Shown: positions 1 through 11,626, counted from the first letter of the stretch. The stretch is 58,188 nt of DNA from Phaeoceros laevis (GCA_049999765.1 JBNGIQ010009608.1:1-58188); one strand, 5' to 3'. Numbers and translations are program-made. Notes: generated by a model not told the origin, from the sequence alone.

Positions 1-2779
1 ACTGCATACAAGGCATGCAAATTACGTGCGCAAGGCCTTTTTTGTTTAAAATATTCTTGTTTGCTAACCGTGAATCAACAACTATACAAACAAGGATAGT
101 GCATTTGGAGGTATACATGGATCTACCTGTATTAAAAATCCAAACATCGCCACAACACTTTTTGCCATTGTAGCCTCCAAATACAACTACATTCGTCTTT
201 GAATTGGGGTTGTCTATAAATAGAGCTACAGCAGAGTGTCCAGCTCGTCCAAGAGGTAATAAGCAAGGTTCTGATATTTTGGGTATTCTCCATCTAAGGT
301 GGACTGGTTTCAAATATACGCATTAAATGGATATTTGGAACACAAGTTTTGTCATTTATAGTAATATACCAATAAATATGTACAACTTGATAAAAGTTTT
401 CGGTCCAATATACTTCATAGAATATCAAAATCTTGGAAGTGACATAACAACAGGGTGCAAATGAAGAGCGCAAATGAATAAGTACGTACTATCTAAAAAT
501 CCAGATGTCCATAGAGTCGTTTCTTCCAATTTATGCTTTAGATTTTCATTTTCTACTGTACTATTGAGCAAATAGCTATGAGCAATCTGTTTAAGCTTTT
601 CGTCTTCCTTGATAGTAATTTTCAAAAGTTGAATTTCTTGGAAGAGTTCCTTTTGTTTCATAATAGCTTGACCTTGCCTAAAAGATGTCTTCTACATCAT
701 TATTTGTGGACCTTGAATGAATGAATTAAAGTATACTGTCCTTCGTTCAGTCCGGCAAAATGAGCAGATTATCATGGTTCTTCAAAAATATTGAATGTTG
801 GATCACACTAAGTAAAATGACATACCTTTTGAAGATTACTGAATTACGCAAGCTTGAAAGTGTTTTTTNNNNNNNNNNNNNNNNNNNNNNNNNNNNNNNN
901 NNNNNNNNNNNNNNNNNNNNNNNNNNNNNNNNNNNNNNNNNNNNNNNNNNNNNNNNNNNNNNNNNNNNATGTCAATTAGCATTGGCTCACCTAATAACAA
1001 TATATAACTTAGCAAGTGAATTTGAGAAAATTATAGTTCGTATGCTTGCTATAAAACCTCAATACTGCAAAAATACCTTTTCTGTGCTAATATTTTGCAC
1101 TGAATTTGAAAGCTTTTGCGTTTGTAGATCCATCTAAGCTTCAACATTTTGAATGCTCGATGCTTTGCATGCCTAGACATTCTCCTTTGTACTATGGTTG
1201 TTGTGATGCGTAAGTTTTTATGCATTATAGCAAGTCTTTGCCACACTAGGAATATAGACATGCATGTTTTACTTGTTCGTCGCTCTATAAATGATACACA
1301 TCTGCCGTATAAAATATGTAGATAGACCTTCCAAGTATTCCATCCTTCAAATGCGTTTCTTTTTATGACCCATGCTCTTCTATCGACTGAACTTTGTAAC
1401 TTNNNNNNNNNNNNNNNNNNNNNNNNNNNNNNNNNNNNNNNNNNNNNNNNNNNNNNNNNNNNNNNNNNNNNNNNNNNNNNNNNNNNNNNNNNNNNNNNNN
1501 NNCATATATTATGTCTTTCCATCCTTGGAAAACTTTCTGCAAAATGTTACGAATTGAAAAATTGATGGCATAGTTTTGATTGTCCTTTGAATGAGTGATC
1601 AACCACCTCCAACATTTCCACATTACAAGCAGTTTATGGACGTACCAAAATCTATGAGCTCGTATTTCTTGGATTTTGATATTAAGAATTTTTTCATGCA
1701 ATTGCTTCCATTTTGCGAAAATCTTTTGACATATGATATAATTACAAGATTTCATACACATTAGCATGTATTGTTTTTTTCTCATAAGAGTCCATGTAAT
1801 CTTCAACCAAGAGGTAATGCTCATGGACAATAATTGTTTCTGCCTATGAGTTGTTGCTTGCTCGAGTTGTCTTTTTTTTGTTTTTTTCCTCGACACCCAC
1901 ATCATAAAAGCTCTTAATATTTTTTCTAATCTTTTATGTTTCCATTTCCTCTCCATTTCCTAAAATTTTTAGGAACATATGGATTAGTCTCATAAAAACA
2001 TCTTTCTCTTGACAAAGTATTATTGAAAATTGATGTTAGCTTTGAAGTATATGAACTTACACGTTTTTTGCTATGCCCATTACAATACAGACGCCATGAA
2101 GAAAATATCAAGATTATCTTTTTCCTTAACAAAGCTTTTTGTATATGACATATAAGTTGTTTTCTACTAGTACGTAAATTGGTTGTGAAGTGAGCATGCT
2201 TTTTTTCTTTCTGAGCTTGAATATGAAGCTCTTGAATCCTTGCTTCTGCCTAAATATCATATGTTAGTAAAATATCTATTCTTTGTAGGTTTGGTTTATT
2301 GAATACTGAGCCATCGTGAATAACCTCATGTAAGAGTTGACGCAATTGTTGATTTTTATTTTCCAGCTCAACAAGTGCGATGTTCTTTCGATACTCCCAG
2401 CATGACATGGTTCCCTATTATTGGAAAGTGGTTATTACATTACAAAAATATAAGTCAACATTACAAAAATACAAGTTATCAATTTTTTTTAAGTTAAACG
2501 TTGGCTCTCTAGAGTAGTGTAGTATATTACATGTTTAGTTGATGGCCACTCAAGACCTTCATTAGTATTATCAAAGAATTGTAAATACGCAGGCTGTAAC
2601 ATATTGATGCTTAGGCTTGGTAGAACTCTCTGCACTTTGCATGAAGATGATTATATATCCTTAAAAACTATTTCATTCTCAATTTTTAGTTGTGCACTTT
2701 GGAAGAGGTGTGTTTAAAGGGACAATAGTACCTTGCCACGATGTTGACCAAGCGCTTCTTCTATACTTGCTTCATTCAT
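1..2779 (-). CDS. Sfi1-like W-repeat protein with kelch-like C-terminal exon (partial)
   Basis: I recognise no single named gene. From the minus-strand ATG at 2779 the exons join in phase: 2779-2732, 2629-2531, 2414-2325, 2249-2061, then 1959 into the gap at 1403-1502. Coding resumes at 1402 and runs to about 1080. A further exon lies near 670-480 and a kelch-like exon at about 291-127, open towards the window edge. The N-terminus is coiled-coil. The middle has many short helical units with an aromatic-x-x-W core (FSSW, FMMW, ITSW, FAKW, FQGW, FEGW, FLVW), as in Sfi1 centrin-binding repeats. The 291-127 exon reads RAGHSAVALF, then VVVFGGYNG and DVLIFNT, a classic kelch blade. Sfi1 proteins act at centrosome/basal-body structures. 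That this protein does so is inference. Two gaps hide exons, so a single gene is likely but not proven. Base composition is markedly more AT-rich than in neighbouring genes. Confidence 0.55.
869..968. other. Assembly gap (100 N)
   Basis: A run of exactly 100 N, so probably an estimated-size scaffold gap. It interrupts the 3' half of the Sfi1-like/kelch gene. Confidence 0.99.
1403..1502. other. Assembly gap (100 N)
   Basis: A run of 100 N inside the W-repeat region. The reading frame differs on the two sides, so coding sequence or an intron end is missing here. Confidence 0.99.
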
Positions 2780-3366
2780 TCTGTATTGGCAACATGGTTC
2801 AAAGCTTGCCATCAAGCCAAGTAGCATGAATAACTAGCTCACACTCGCGCTCCGTGAACATGTTATAAAGTCCTATAAATAAAACCTCCCCTGGGGTTTT
2901 CGTAAGTGGTTAGTGGGAGAACCACAAAACCAAAGCTAAAGGGGCGAATGACCCTTTGTAAGCCCATCGAGCCAGCACAAGTAATAACGCTACTACTCAC
3001 GTAGGAACCAAGGGCTCGAATCGCAGGTCAACACCCTCGGCGGAATTTTGGAGGGCGGACTGAGACGGCAGACGGCAGAGCGGGTGGCACGAGGTAGCTG
3101 ATGAAGCTAACGTTGAAAGCGACAGCGCAAACAAGCAGTGTCTTGCGGGATTGCTCTGTTTGTAGCTTCAGTGCTTTGTTACATGCCAGTGGGTTCTCAG
3201 TGGCTGCTCGGCGCTGGTTCTCACCGTGTTTCTGCCTGCAGAGATTCATCTACGCATGCTCGCGAGCCATTTCCAGGCACCGGTAAGCTGCGGGAGAGCA
3301 AGTTGAACGATCTGCTCCTTTTGCATGTAGCCAGCAAGAAGGCGTCGGTCACATCCAAGAGCGGTG
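2780..3366. promoter_or_regulatory. Intergenic region between divergent genes
   Basis: This 587-bp stretch separates the start of the minus-strand Sfi1-like gene from the start of the plus-strand PRUNE-like gene. It must hold both 5' leaders, or a first non-coding exon for the plus gene; an acceptor-like TGTAG precedes 3331. Open frames at 3101-3366 are short and look unlike any family. I see no repeat or RNA gene. Confidence 0.4.
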
Positions 3367-6300
3367 ATGAAAACTCCACGTCAGGCTGGCCAAAATGTTT
3401 CTGGAGTCATTCAATCCTTCGAAAACAGTACACAATCATCCACCGGAGGGTTGAGACCCCCCCCAGGTTCTGTGCGCAGTGTGACCCCCACAGGAAGATC
3501 TGCATCTCCTCCCCTAATGACGCTCTCCTCTCCACCCCGCTCACCTCGGATGTCCAGCAGGGCTGCTTCAAGGGCTGACCAATTGAGGTCTGCTCAGAAC
3601 ATGATCGAGACCATGGAGAGCAGGATCAATGGCACTCTTCCGGACGTCTCGTTCAAGGTTGAGCATTCATCCTGGGAAGCGGAATTGGCCAGATCAGCAG
3701 GGGGAAGAGCTCGGAAGCTCCCCTACAGCGAGCTTGTACTTGTGAATGGTTCAGCGGAGGGAGATGCTTCATCAGGCACCAATTTCATGAAGCAGCAGCA
3801 GCAGGTGTCGAAATCCATTCCCGAGGAGAAGCCTAGCCATCCAGATGCCACTTCAATGCGGGGACAAATTGCGAGATTCAACAAGGGGCCAATTGTCAAC
3901 GAGGCGCCTGACGTTGCTGGAAAAGGTGAAAGAAGCATGGTTCGTTCAGCTTCAGAATCTGCCTCCAGTGGCGTGCCCCCTCATCGGAACGCAGCATCAG
4001 CGCAACAACAAAAAGCCTCCCAATTGCAGTCTGCAAAGTCCCGTCATAGCAGCTCCTCTTCCTCGTTTGATGCTTCTGACCAGGATACAGAGGTTGATGA
4101 GCAGTTCAGATCCCTGAGAGCGGAGCATGCTTACGACATGTCATCTCCCGTATCGTCACATGGAGACGCTGGAGGGCATAACGCAAGGCATTCTATGACA
4201 GCAGTCCCTTCAAGGTCCTTCAGCGAGGATGATCTCATGCTGCTCAGCACGGAAAGGGGAGTAGACGCTTCCAGCCTGATGACTCCGCAGGAAAGGGCCA
4301 AACGTTTTTTTCCGTCCTCTAAGGTCTCAGAAGATGAATTGGAGTTTGATCAGTTCAGCGATGGAGAACGTGAACCAGAGTCACCTCCCCCAGCAACGAC
4401 ACCCCTTGAGGTCACCGATACAAGTCTGGAAGAGCAGAGTGATTACACAAGCAACACTCGAGCTGAGAGCAGGCCTGCGCTCAAGACCAAATTGAATCCC
4501 GTCCAAAGAGACCAAAGCACACTGCTCAGAGGAACCAAGGAGGCCCCTGCTCCTGCTGGTGTTCATGCACACAAGCTGTTGCATCCACTCAAGGCTCCAA
4601 AGTTCAGGGGGCATGGAGAGGAATCGAGCATGAGCAGCGCTTCCGGGAACTCGGATCGCAGTAATGGCCGACCTGATGATAAGGTCAAAAGGTTGCAATG
4701 GGACACCGAGCAGCAGACGCAGGTTGATGAGCAAGCATTGCAGCGGGACGAGGAAGCCAGGAAGGTGCGTGCTGCAGCTGAAAGGCTATTACAACGGCGC
4801 AAACAGTCGGAACTCCAGAAATCCAAGCAACCCGTGGAAACCGTGGCTGAAAGTGCAACACCAGAAAAGAGGAAGAAGAAGGAACCGGAGGCAGGCAGGT
4901 TGTTGCCATCCCGTCCTTCCCCTGAACCCTTTTCCAGCTCCACTAACCGGGAAGCACCGATCAGTTCAAATGCACTAGTGAAGATAGCAAGTACTGGTCC
5001 ACCGAAACCATCGTCCCTGAAAAGAAGCGTTTCCGAGGTTGGTGAAATCAAGGAAACCAGTCACAGTGGAAAGCCGCCAGCGTTCGCGAGAAGTGGAAGT
5101 GCTTCGAACATCGGTCAGTCGTACAAGGGAAGCAAGGATTCATTTGATCAAGCTCTGCAGCCTGTGAACCCGAGTGCTCTTCCTGATGCTGGAGCCAAGC
5201 TGCGGAATGTCATCAGGAACAGTATCTCAGTGTCTGGGGTTGCTGCAGCGTTTTACCGAGGAGGTTACTTGCCGATTGGCGGCATGTCCGCAGATGACAG
5301 CACGGCCCACCTTAATGCCTACCTTAGAGAAGTAAGGCGTGAGGCTGAAGCCGGAGTTCCAGGTAGATGGCTAACAGCAGTTCTGGGAAGCGAAACTGGA
5401 GGTAAAGACGTTTCCGAACCTAACTGTGTGCGATATTGACGCCAGGACAGGAAGCTAACTCATGTCGCCTGCGCAGATCTGGACTCGATTTTCTCTTCAA
5501 TAGCCTATGCCTATCTCCTCTATTCAACTATAAAGACAGACCAGCAATGCTTCGTCCCTGTTATCAACATGAGGCGGGAAGAGTTGCCTTTACACATGGA
5601 AGCTTGTTGGCTCCTGGAAGTCACTGGGATAGACGTGAAGTCTCTACTGTTTATTGATGAGGTACGTTACCTTGTGGCTAAGTGCTGGAGCTCAGAACCA
5701 ACCTTGTAAGTACTTTCGTAGGATAGCTAAGCCCTGCATTTGGTGCAGATAAGCTTGTCATACTACCACAGATTTGGAAGCCTCAGACTCGTTATGGTTG
5801 ATCACAGCAGGCTTGCCCCACAGCAAGAGGTGATTGCCTTCGGTGTTCCCATCCTGCCTGACTTCATCCATCCATGATCACAGAAAATCCAGTATGCTTC
5901 ACTGAACGCATGCTCACTGTAATACTGGTCTTGGCTCGCTCAGGGCTTACAGGAGGCTGTGGTGGAGATAGTCGACCATGTTCCTGCAGGTGAACAACTC
6001 AAGAAGGTAGGTCCACCTGGCTCCTAGGTCCTCCATCTTTGATGCAAGCACCTGTCAATATGACTTACAAGTCAACTTGCTCTTGCAGAGCGAACAAATA
6101 TATCCATGGGTATTGGCAAGGGAGCTTGAGCAGGTAGCTACAGTCATGACCCTCAAGAAGCTCAACTAGTGCACTTCCCGACCACTGGCAGACTCATAAA
6201 AAAACTCCAAACTTCGATCGAAGCTCTGCGTTGCATATTGTGAAGTACTCAGCCTGGAGTTGTATTTTTGGCAGGTTGGCTCATGCGCCACGCTCATTGC

Positions 6301-7569
6301 TGAAAGGTTTGCATCAGAAGCTCCTCTCCTGCTTGGTGGGCAAGGGATTGCAAGAATTTTGGTAAGTCACAATTTACCGGCGTTATGTTTGACGTTGTTT
6401 CGGAGTTGTCCTGCGAACCGGAACTTATTGTGCAAGTGCCCTGTAGCTGGCTCCCATTCTTTTGGACACAGGGAACCTAGACAAAACTGCCGGCCAAAGC
6501 ACATCGAGGGATGAAACTATGGTAACTTTGCTGCTGAGAGGAGCCGGCAGCTACGGACGAAACGGCTTTTACAAGCTCTGTAAGTATCGCTTGCAAGCGC
6601 GATAAGCCAGGACAGGGGGAAGGAAGGGAAGTTCATCTCTGGTGTTCCTTGGGGATGTCTTTTACTCGGTGACAGATTATCCGTCGTGTGCAGTACGAAA
6701 AAAGAAGTTCGACACCTCTGTCCTCAACACCAGAGATTTGCTACGGAAGGACTTCAACCTGTGGACTTTCGGCCCTGGTAACGCAAAGCATGCATAGAGA
6801 TAGATCTGAAGTGTAAGTATCTCCAGTGAAATGTGAACCCGCTGTGTGTAATACTGCTAGTGCTTCTTGATTGCCTCGAGCAGTGAAGTCGGAGAAGCAT
6901 GGCTATCGAGGGGAGAAGATCCTTGCTGGGATGAGCTCTGTCGGGATGACTCTTGGCGAGTTGCTGAGTAGGGAGCCTGGTGTGATTGAGGAAATCGTCC
7001 GCTTCCGAGGTTAGCCATGTTCTGAGGACCGCAGCACCGTGTTTTCAAAATTTGTTTGCAATGAATTTCATGGTAGCGGACCGCATTGTGAACTGACCGA
7101 CATCACATACTCCTATCTCAGAATGGAGAAGGCTACGGCTTCTTATCATCATAACTGGCTACTATGATCGGACCAGTATATTCAGGGTAAAGTATCCTCC
7201 AGAGCTGGGTGCTGAATGGGGAGCTTCAAGTTGCACTGTGCACTGATGTTTCCTTACCCTTGATCCTCTTCATGGCAGAGGGAATTGTTTATCGCTCCCG
7301 AGCATCCCGAACTTGCTGACGACCTTGCCGACTACTTCAACGTGTCGTCTGATGATGGGCTGAAACTTGAACCTCTCTACGTAAATGGTAAGGTTGGAAG
7401 GGTTGGGCTCTATAATTTCAAAGCCCATCAAAGGATATGCAGGGGGCTAGAAGTCTAACTTGAAGTCGACGCAGGCTTGCCTCGGGAAATGAGAGCCTAC
7501 AGCCAGGGAAATGCAACGGCATCAAGGAAAAAGATCCAGCCGATGCTCTTCGAGTTCTTCTGCACATAA
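3367..7569 (+). CDS. PRUNE-type DHH/DHHA2 phosphoesterase with long disordered N-terminus
   Basis: Twelve exons join in phase: 3367-5401, 5477-5661, 5749-5829, 5944-6006, 6089-6133, 6275-6361, 6447-6579, 6676-6777, 6884-7009, 7122-7186, 7279-7387, 7475-7569. They give about 1041 residues. The first ~670 residues are Ser/Pro/Gln-rich, low in hydrophobics and apparently disordered. The C-terminal ~360 residues match exopolyphosphatase/PRUNE proteins: LGSETGDLDS (DxDS metal motif) at the exon 1/2 junction, VDHSRL (DHH-family motif III, with Ser), EIVDHVP, LLDTGNL, GRNGFY, LNTRDLLRKDF and a DHHA2 tail with SSVGMTLGELL and LLIIITGYYD. Family members hydrolyse short-chain polyphosphate or cyclic nucleotides using Mn/Mg ions. 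The substrate here is unknown. A GTG codon precedes the chosen ATG and the frame closes at 3328, so an upstream coding exon cannot be excluded. Animal PRUNE1 lacks so long a leader. Confidence 0.85.
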
Positions 7570-7669
7570 GTTCTTCTATTGTCTGGACCCTGGGTCACTA
7601 GTGGTATGATTCTCCTACTTTCAAACTTCAAAGTGCTGCCAGTGGTGCTCTTTACTATACTAATAATAA

Positions 7670-7963
7670 GGCCCAATTCACACGTAAACGACCCCCAAAG
7701 TGCACAAGGGGTTGTGTTTGGTCACAGCGGGTGCGCATGTCCCCTGGTTCCATAGATAATGGAATGGGGGTTGATAATGCATGTGGTCCATTGTCACGAG
7801 CTGCCCTTGATCTTCCCGTCGAAACCCCATTCGCGAGGACGTTGAGGGTGCCGAGGAGAGAGGAGTGGGTCACTCGCTTCTCTCTCCGTCATTTCAGGGT
7901 TTAGGAAATCGATTTCACACAGCGGCCATCTGCGCTGTTATTTGCGTATGTGTGAATTGGGTC
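7670..7963. mobile_element. Small TIR element (Tourist/PIF-Harbinger-like MITE)
   Basis: The left end starts GGCCCAATTCACAC. The right end, read on the other strand, starts GACCCAATTCACAC: 13 of 14 terminal bases match and partial similarity continues inward. The element is flanked directly by TAA on both sides (7667-7669 and 7964-7966), the 3-bp TWA target duplication usual for PIF/Harbinger. Its 294 bp carry no coding capacity, so it would be non-autonomous. The superfamily is inferred from the duplication length and from termini starting with G. Confidence 0.8.
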
Positions 7964-8155
7964 TAAAATTAGCTGAATAGAATAAGGGCCTGGCACTCAA
8001 AGAGTACAGCCTGTACAGGCATTCCAGTATCAAACGGTCCGCTGGTGGGCACGCCGGCTGGACCATGGGGGCCACTAAACGAATAGTCTATGCGTGCCCC
8101 TGATAGTCCACGAGGGAGGCGAGGAGGAGGTATGGTTCCACTGTGTATGACTGTC

Positions 8156-8196
8156 TGCCGCTAGAAGCTGCCGAGTCTCGGCAGCTTCTAGCGGCA
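8156..8196. repeat. Perfect 20-bp inverted repeat with 1-base spacer
   Basis: TGCCGCTAGAAGCTGCCGAG is followed by a single T and then its exact reverse complement. This gives a 41-base hairpin. It sits between convergent genes and next to a second hairpin sharing the CTGCCGAG core. Confidence 0.95.
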
Positions 8197-8200
8197 TACT

Positions 8201-8237
8201 CATGCTACTATATTCGGCTGCCGAGTATAGTAGTATG
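8201..8237. repeat. Second inverted repeat, 18-bp arms, 1-base spacer
   Basis: Arms 8201-8218 and 8220-8237 pair with two non-matching positions around a single T at 8219. It lies four bases after the first hairpin and repeats the GCTGCCGAG segment, so both look like copies of one palindrome-forming process. Confidence 0.85.
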
Positions 8238-8342
8238 GCTGGCACAGACGGAAGTTGCTGCATCAAGGCACTTTCGTCACGGAAGACGACAAGGCAATTT
8301 CGTCAATTTCATAGAAGCTCATTGCACCCCATGGAGCTGACT

Positions 8343-8455
8343 ACGCGAATAACTAGTTAAAAATGGCGCATCCAAGATACTAAACTTCTGATCCAACATT
8401 TTGTTAAGAGCCACCAGGCGAATAACTGGCTAAAAATGGCGCATCCAACTAATTA
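8343..8455. repeat. Pair of ~42-bp direct repeats
   Basis: Two copies, from about 8343 and about 8415, share GCGAATAACT, then TAAAAATGGCGCATCCAA, and end with TTAAACT or TACTAAACT. They are about 72 bp apart and slightly diverged. Their nature is unknown. Confidence 0.75.
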
Positions 8456-8538
8456 AACTATTTAATGGAGACAAATGCAGTATCCCATTAGCGTCTCTAA
8501 GGATATATTGCACATGGGCGGTGTAATTCTGCTCATAA

Positions 8539-10635
8539 TCACCCCTTGAAGCTTCTTTGTGCTGGGAGCAACCACCGAATAGGAGGCCTGTCTACAAGAA
8601 GTTTCTTCCCACCATTAGGGGGAGTTTCATATGAAAAGGCAGGGCCCACAAACCAGGCAACAGCTGCCCCACCAAATAATCCACCGACCTGTATCCATCC
8701 ACGTCAATTTCAATTTACAAGATGAAACCATCAGCATATGTAACGCACAAATGAGGAGGTGTCACAGACGCTTACATGGCCCCAATTGTCAATCCCTTCA
8801 TTTGCCAAACCCAGAGCCTGAAATGGACAAAACAAATGATAATTAGACAATCATGATATATGAGATTCTGCTGCAGTCAACAAACCTGGCTGGCTTCAGA
8901 TCATGGGATGCAAGCATACCATGTTAACAGCAATGACTTGAGCAACTTGTTTCAAGCTCCGTTTCCCTCCAGACAACAAATTCCTGTGCCTGGCTAAGAA
9001 AACTGCCAAGGCACCCACCTGAAAGCAGTTGACAGGAAATGTGCTAATTGAAACAGGACATGGCGTTGGCAGACATGGAAGAATTCAGTACTCCTGGGTT
9101 CTACAACTTACAAGTCCAAAAATTGCTCCAGAAGCACCAACAGACGGGTTCTTGCAGAAATAGTAGCTGATAACGCTACCTGCCCAGGCAAAGAAAACAC
9201 AACTGAAACATGTTGAATAACCTCTTCAGGAGATATGTCAAGACAGCAAGGTGGTTTCACATCCCAGGTCATCCATTGAGATTCCAGAGAGAGCAGACAG
9301 CTTAGAGTCGTGGTCATACTTGCAAAAGCAGAGGCAACATAGACTGCGGAGAAACGTTTTGCTCCCCCCAAATTCTCCACCGTTGGACCAATCGAGTTAA
9401 GAGAGTACGAGTTTACCTGCAAAAATCAGCTTGCATTACTCTTTTATGCCTTGTTTCTGCCGGGCAATTTGTACATGCTGATGAGGATGTGGAAACGTCA
9501 ATTCTGAAAGTTGAATGGTAAGTTGTCCTACCATAAGGTGTACGACATTTGCATGAAGCAACGATGGAGTGAAGAGTCTCCAATACTGACCTTGGTCAAT
9601 CAAGCTATTCACCTAAAAACACGCGGATCAAATCCACTTAGCGACAACGGCGACAATTGAAGTCCTTACAGCATCCAGGCACAGAGTCCCTATAGTCACT
9701 TGAAGTGTCCAGGAACTTGGTGTTGCAAATCGCAGGAATCAAATCCACTTAGCAACAAACAGCTCCAATTGAAGTCATTCCAGTATACATGCACAAAGTC
9801 CCTACAGTTACTTCAACCATTCCAGGGACATGGGGTTGCAATCCACACATGGCTACCTTAGCTCCCCACAAAAGAAGTTCCCCACCAGACGCTGCTTGTG
9901 CTGCAAACATCCTGGAACATGCCCAACCTTTCGCTAGTATGTCAGCCCCAGATGCTCGCAAAATTCCCAGCTCAATTGGGAGGGGAGCACTACTTACAGG
10001 ATGTTCAGCCCGAGGAGGCAATTTGTCAGTAGCCTGCCACTGAAACGGTCTGATGGTGGTGAAGAGGATGAAGACCCATGAGTTTGACCTGTTCTATCGT
10101 CTCCCAAGGATGACATGACCGGATATCTCTGTCGACTCTCCTTGGACATGTGAAACAAGGAAAACCAAGAACTGGACAGCACCACCAACTCCGCTGGACA
10201 CCCAAATCCATGTTTGCAGCCTGAGGGCAATGAGCCCCTCAAAGGCTGTCCAACAGCTCGGCAACGAAGTCGATGATCTCCGTCAATGTCCTAATCACGA
10301 TGCCCACGCGAGAGGAGTTAGGTTTGGCGAGAATCAGCAAAGTGCGAAGCAAGCATGATACTGGTGTCGGGCCGTACTGTAAATTGGTCCACGAAGCCCA
10401 GGAAACGGTCCAGCTGCATCTGCGCCCCTGCAGCAAGCGCAGCGACGCCACATCCTGGCAACACAATTGCGTTGAGACGTAACTCGTGAAACCCGGGCCG
10501 CGCATTTGAGCGGTACTTGGGACCCCATGGCCGAAAGCCATTCATCCTCGCAAGGAAAACAGCAGCCCCCCCGGGGCCATGAAAACCCGCATCAATAGCA
10601 CCTCCCGGCTGGATCCATCCAAAATTCATCTCCAA
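8539..10635 (-). CDS. Rhomboid-family intramembrane serine protease, probably plastid
   Basis: Nine minus-strand exons join in phase to give 362 residues: 10635-10362, 10220-9998, 9911-9857, 9612-9532, 9416-9320, 9179-9112, 9018-8920, 8817-8776, 8688-8539. After a Ser-rich, presumably transit-peptide-bearing N-terminus the core reads [31 protein letters not shown] (the loop with the oxyanion-hole region), [22 protein letters not shown] with the catalytic Ser in GASG, and NWGHVGGLFGG with the catalytic His. Both dyad residues are therefore present, implying an active protease. The layout is that of plant RBL10/RBL11-type chloroplast rhomboids, which cleave or remodel inner-envelope membrane proteins. 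Plastid targeting is inferred from family similarity. Exon 1 was joined by phase matching (donor GTATCA), and its ATG at 10635 is the first in frame. Confidence 0.88.
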
Positions 10636-11626
10636 AATGTTTCACCTCCTGGCAGCCTCGAGCGCGCAATCCACGAATGCTGGAGCGTGCCTTGCCAGCC
10701 CTATTCGTCTGTCCTGAACACTGATGAGCTCCTAGCGTAATTCCCGACGGGGGAACGTGAACGTCACACAATGTTGCTTCCCACGTGTTGTCGTAATCAC
10801 GATACGTCTTATTATAAGGACGATAATGGAAGTGCCGATCCCGGGAAAGTTCGTGCCTCTGGATTCTACCTATTGTTCTAGTCTACGTATTGTTACAAAA
10901 ATAGCGATTGTATGACGCTACCCCAGTTCTAAAATGTCTGCTGAGTGCGGAATGCGGAGTTGAACCAGGCAGGCTTTTGATCTATCTAGACTAATGCTTG
11001 TCATGTACAACCGGATTGTCCCCCTGGCCGCCTACAGGCATTGCTCATTCTACCAAGCGGGCGAACAAGAGGGCGCCGGTACACAGGTGCTTTCTGCTGT
11101 CAACACCACCTAACCTGCAGGCACACCCAAGCACAGTAGTCTTTAACTTCGGGAAGGGGCACATTGAGGAATAGGTACAACTATTGGATACAAGAATTGG
11201 CTACTGCAAGGCGAAGGAAGTGTGCAAAAGCATCGCAGGAGAATGCAGAAGAGTTGCAGGGAGGAGATAGAAAGTAGCGTACGACGTGGATAGCAGCTCA
11301 TAACTGAGGGAGCTTGATTTCTCTTCGGAGCACCCATTGGTTGTATCTCCCTCGGCCTCGGTGGACGACCGGCTATAGTTGCCTTTCCCGCAATCTGCTT
11401 ATGACTCTGCACATCTCAGGGTGTTTCACACCATGTCAAATCCCACATGCTTAATCTAGAAGGTGTGAAAAATGAAGAACCCATGCATTGATGATGAGAG
11501 TGGGGGAGCGGGTGGGAAGGAGGAAATGCATTGAATCGGGGGAGGTACTGGCAAGAGGGGGTAAAGGGCGCTTTCGATAGATGGGGAATGGAAGGGCAAT
11601 GGTTAGCTGAGAGCAAAACGTCTCAC
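10636..11626. other. Intergenic, nothing recognised besides the G-box
   Basis: This covers the rhomboid 5' flank and the 3' flank of the next minus-strand gene. Open frames here are short and without family character. No repeats or RNA genes were seen. Confidence 0.6.
10782..10787. promoter_or_regulatory. G-box CACGTG upstream of the rhomboid gene
   Basis: A CACGTG palindrome lies about 150 bp upstream of the rhomboid start on the minus strand. An AT-rich TTATAATAAG sits nearby at about 10807-10816. In plants, G-boxes bind bZIP/bHLH factors in light-responsive promoters, which would suit a plastid protein. The functional role is inference from position only. Confidence 0.3.

Larger units (their letters stand above)
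7570..8538. other. Intergenic repeat-bearing stretch between convergent genes
   Basis: This lies between the stops of the PRUNE-like gene and the minus-strand rhomboid gene. It holds the MITE at 7670-7963, the double hairpin at 8156-8237 and a pair of diverged direct repeats at 8343 and 8415. No credible coding region was seen. Confidence 0.7.

Noticed and set aside
2880-3040. tRNA-like GGCTCGAATC segment near the PRUNE-like 5' flank
   Set aside because: No acceptor, D or anticodon stem can be formed around it. Only a chance B-box match.
3138-3578. Open frame of 146 codons upstream of and overlapping the PRUNE-like gene
   Set aside because: It overlaps the start of the PRUNE-like coding exon in another frame and shows no conserved segment. 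It is more likely leader sequence.
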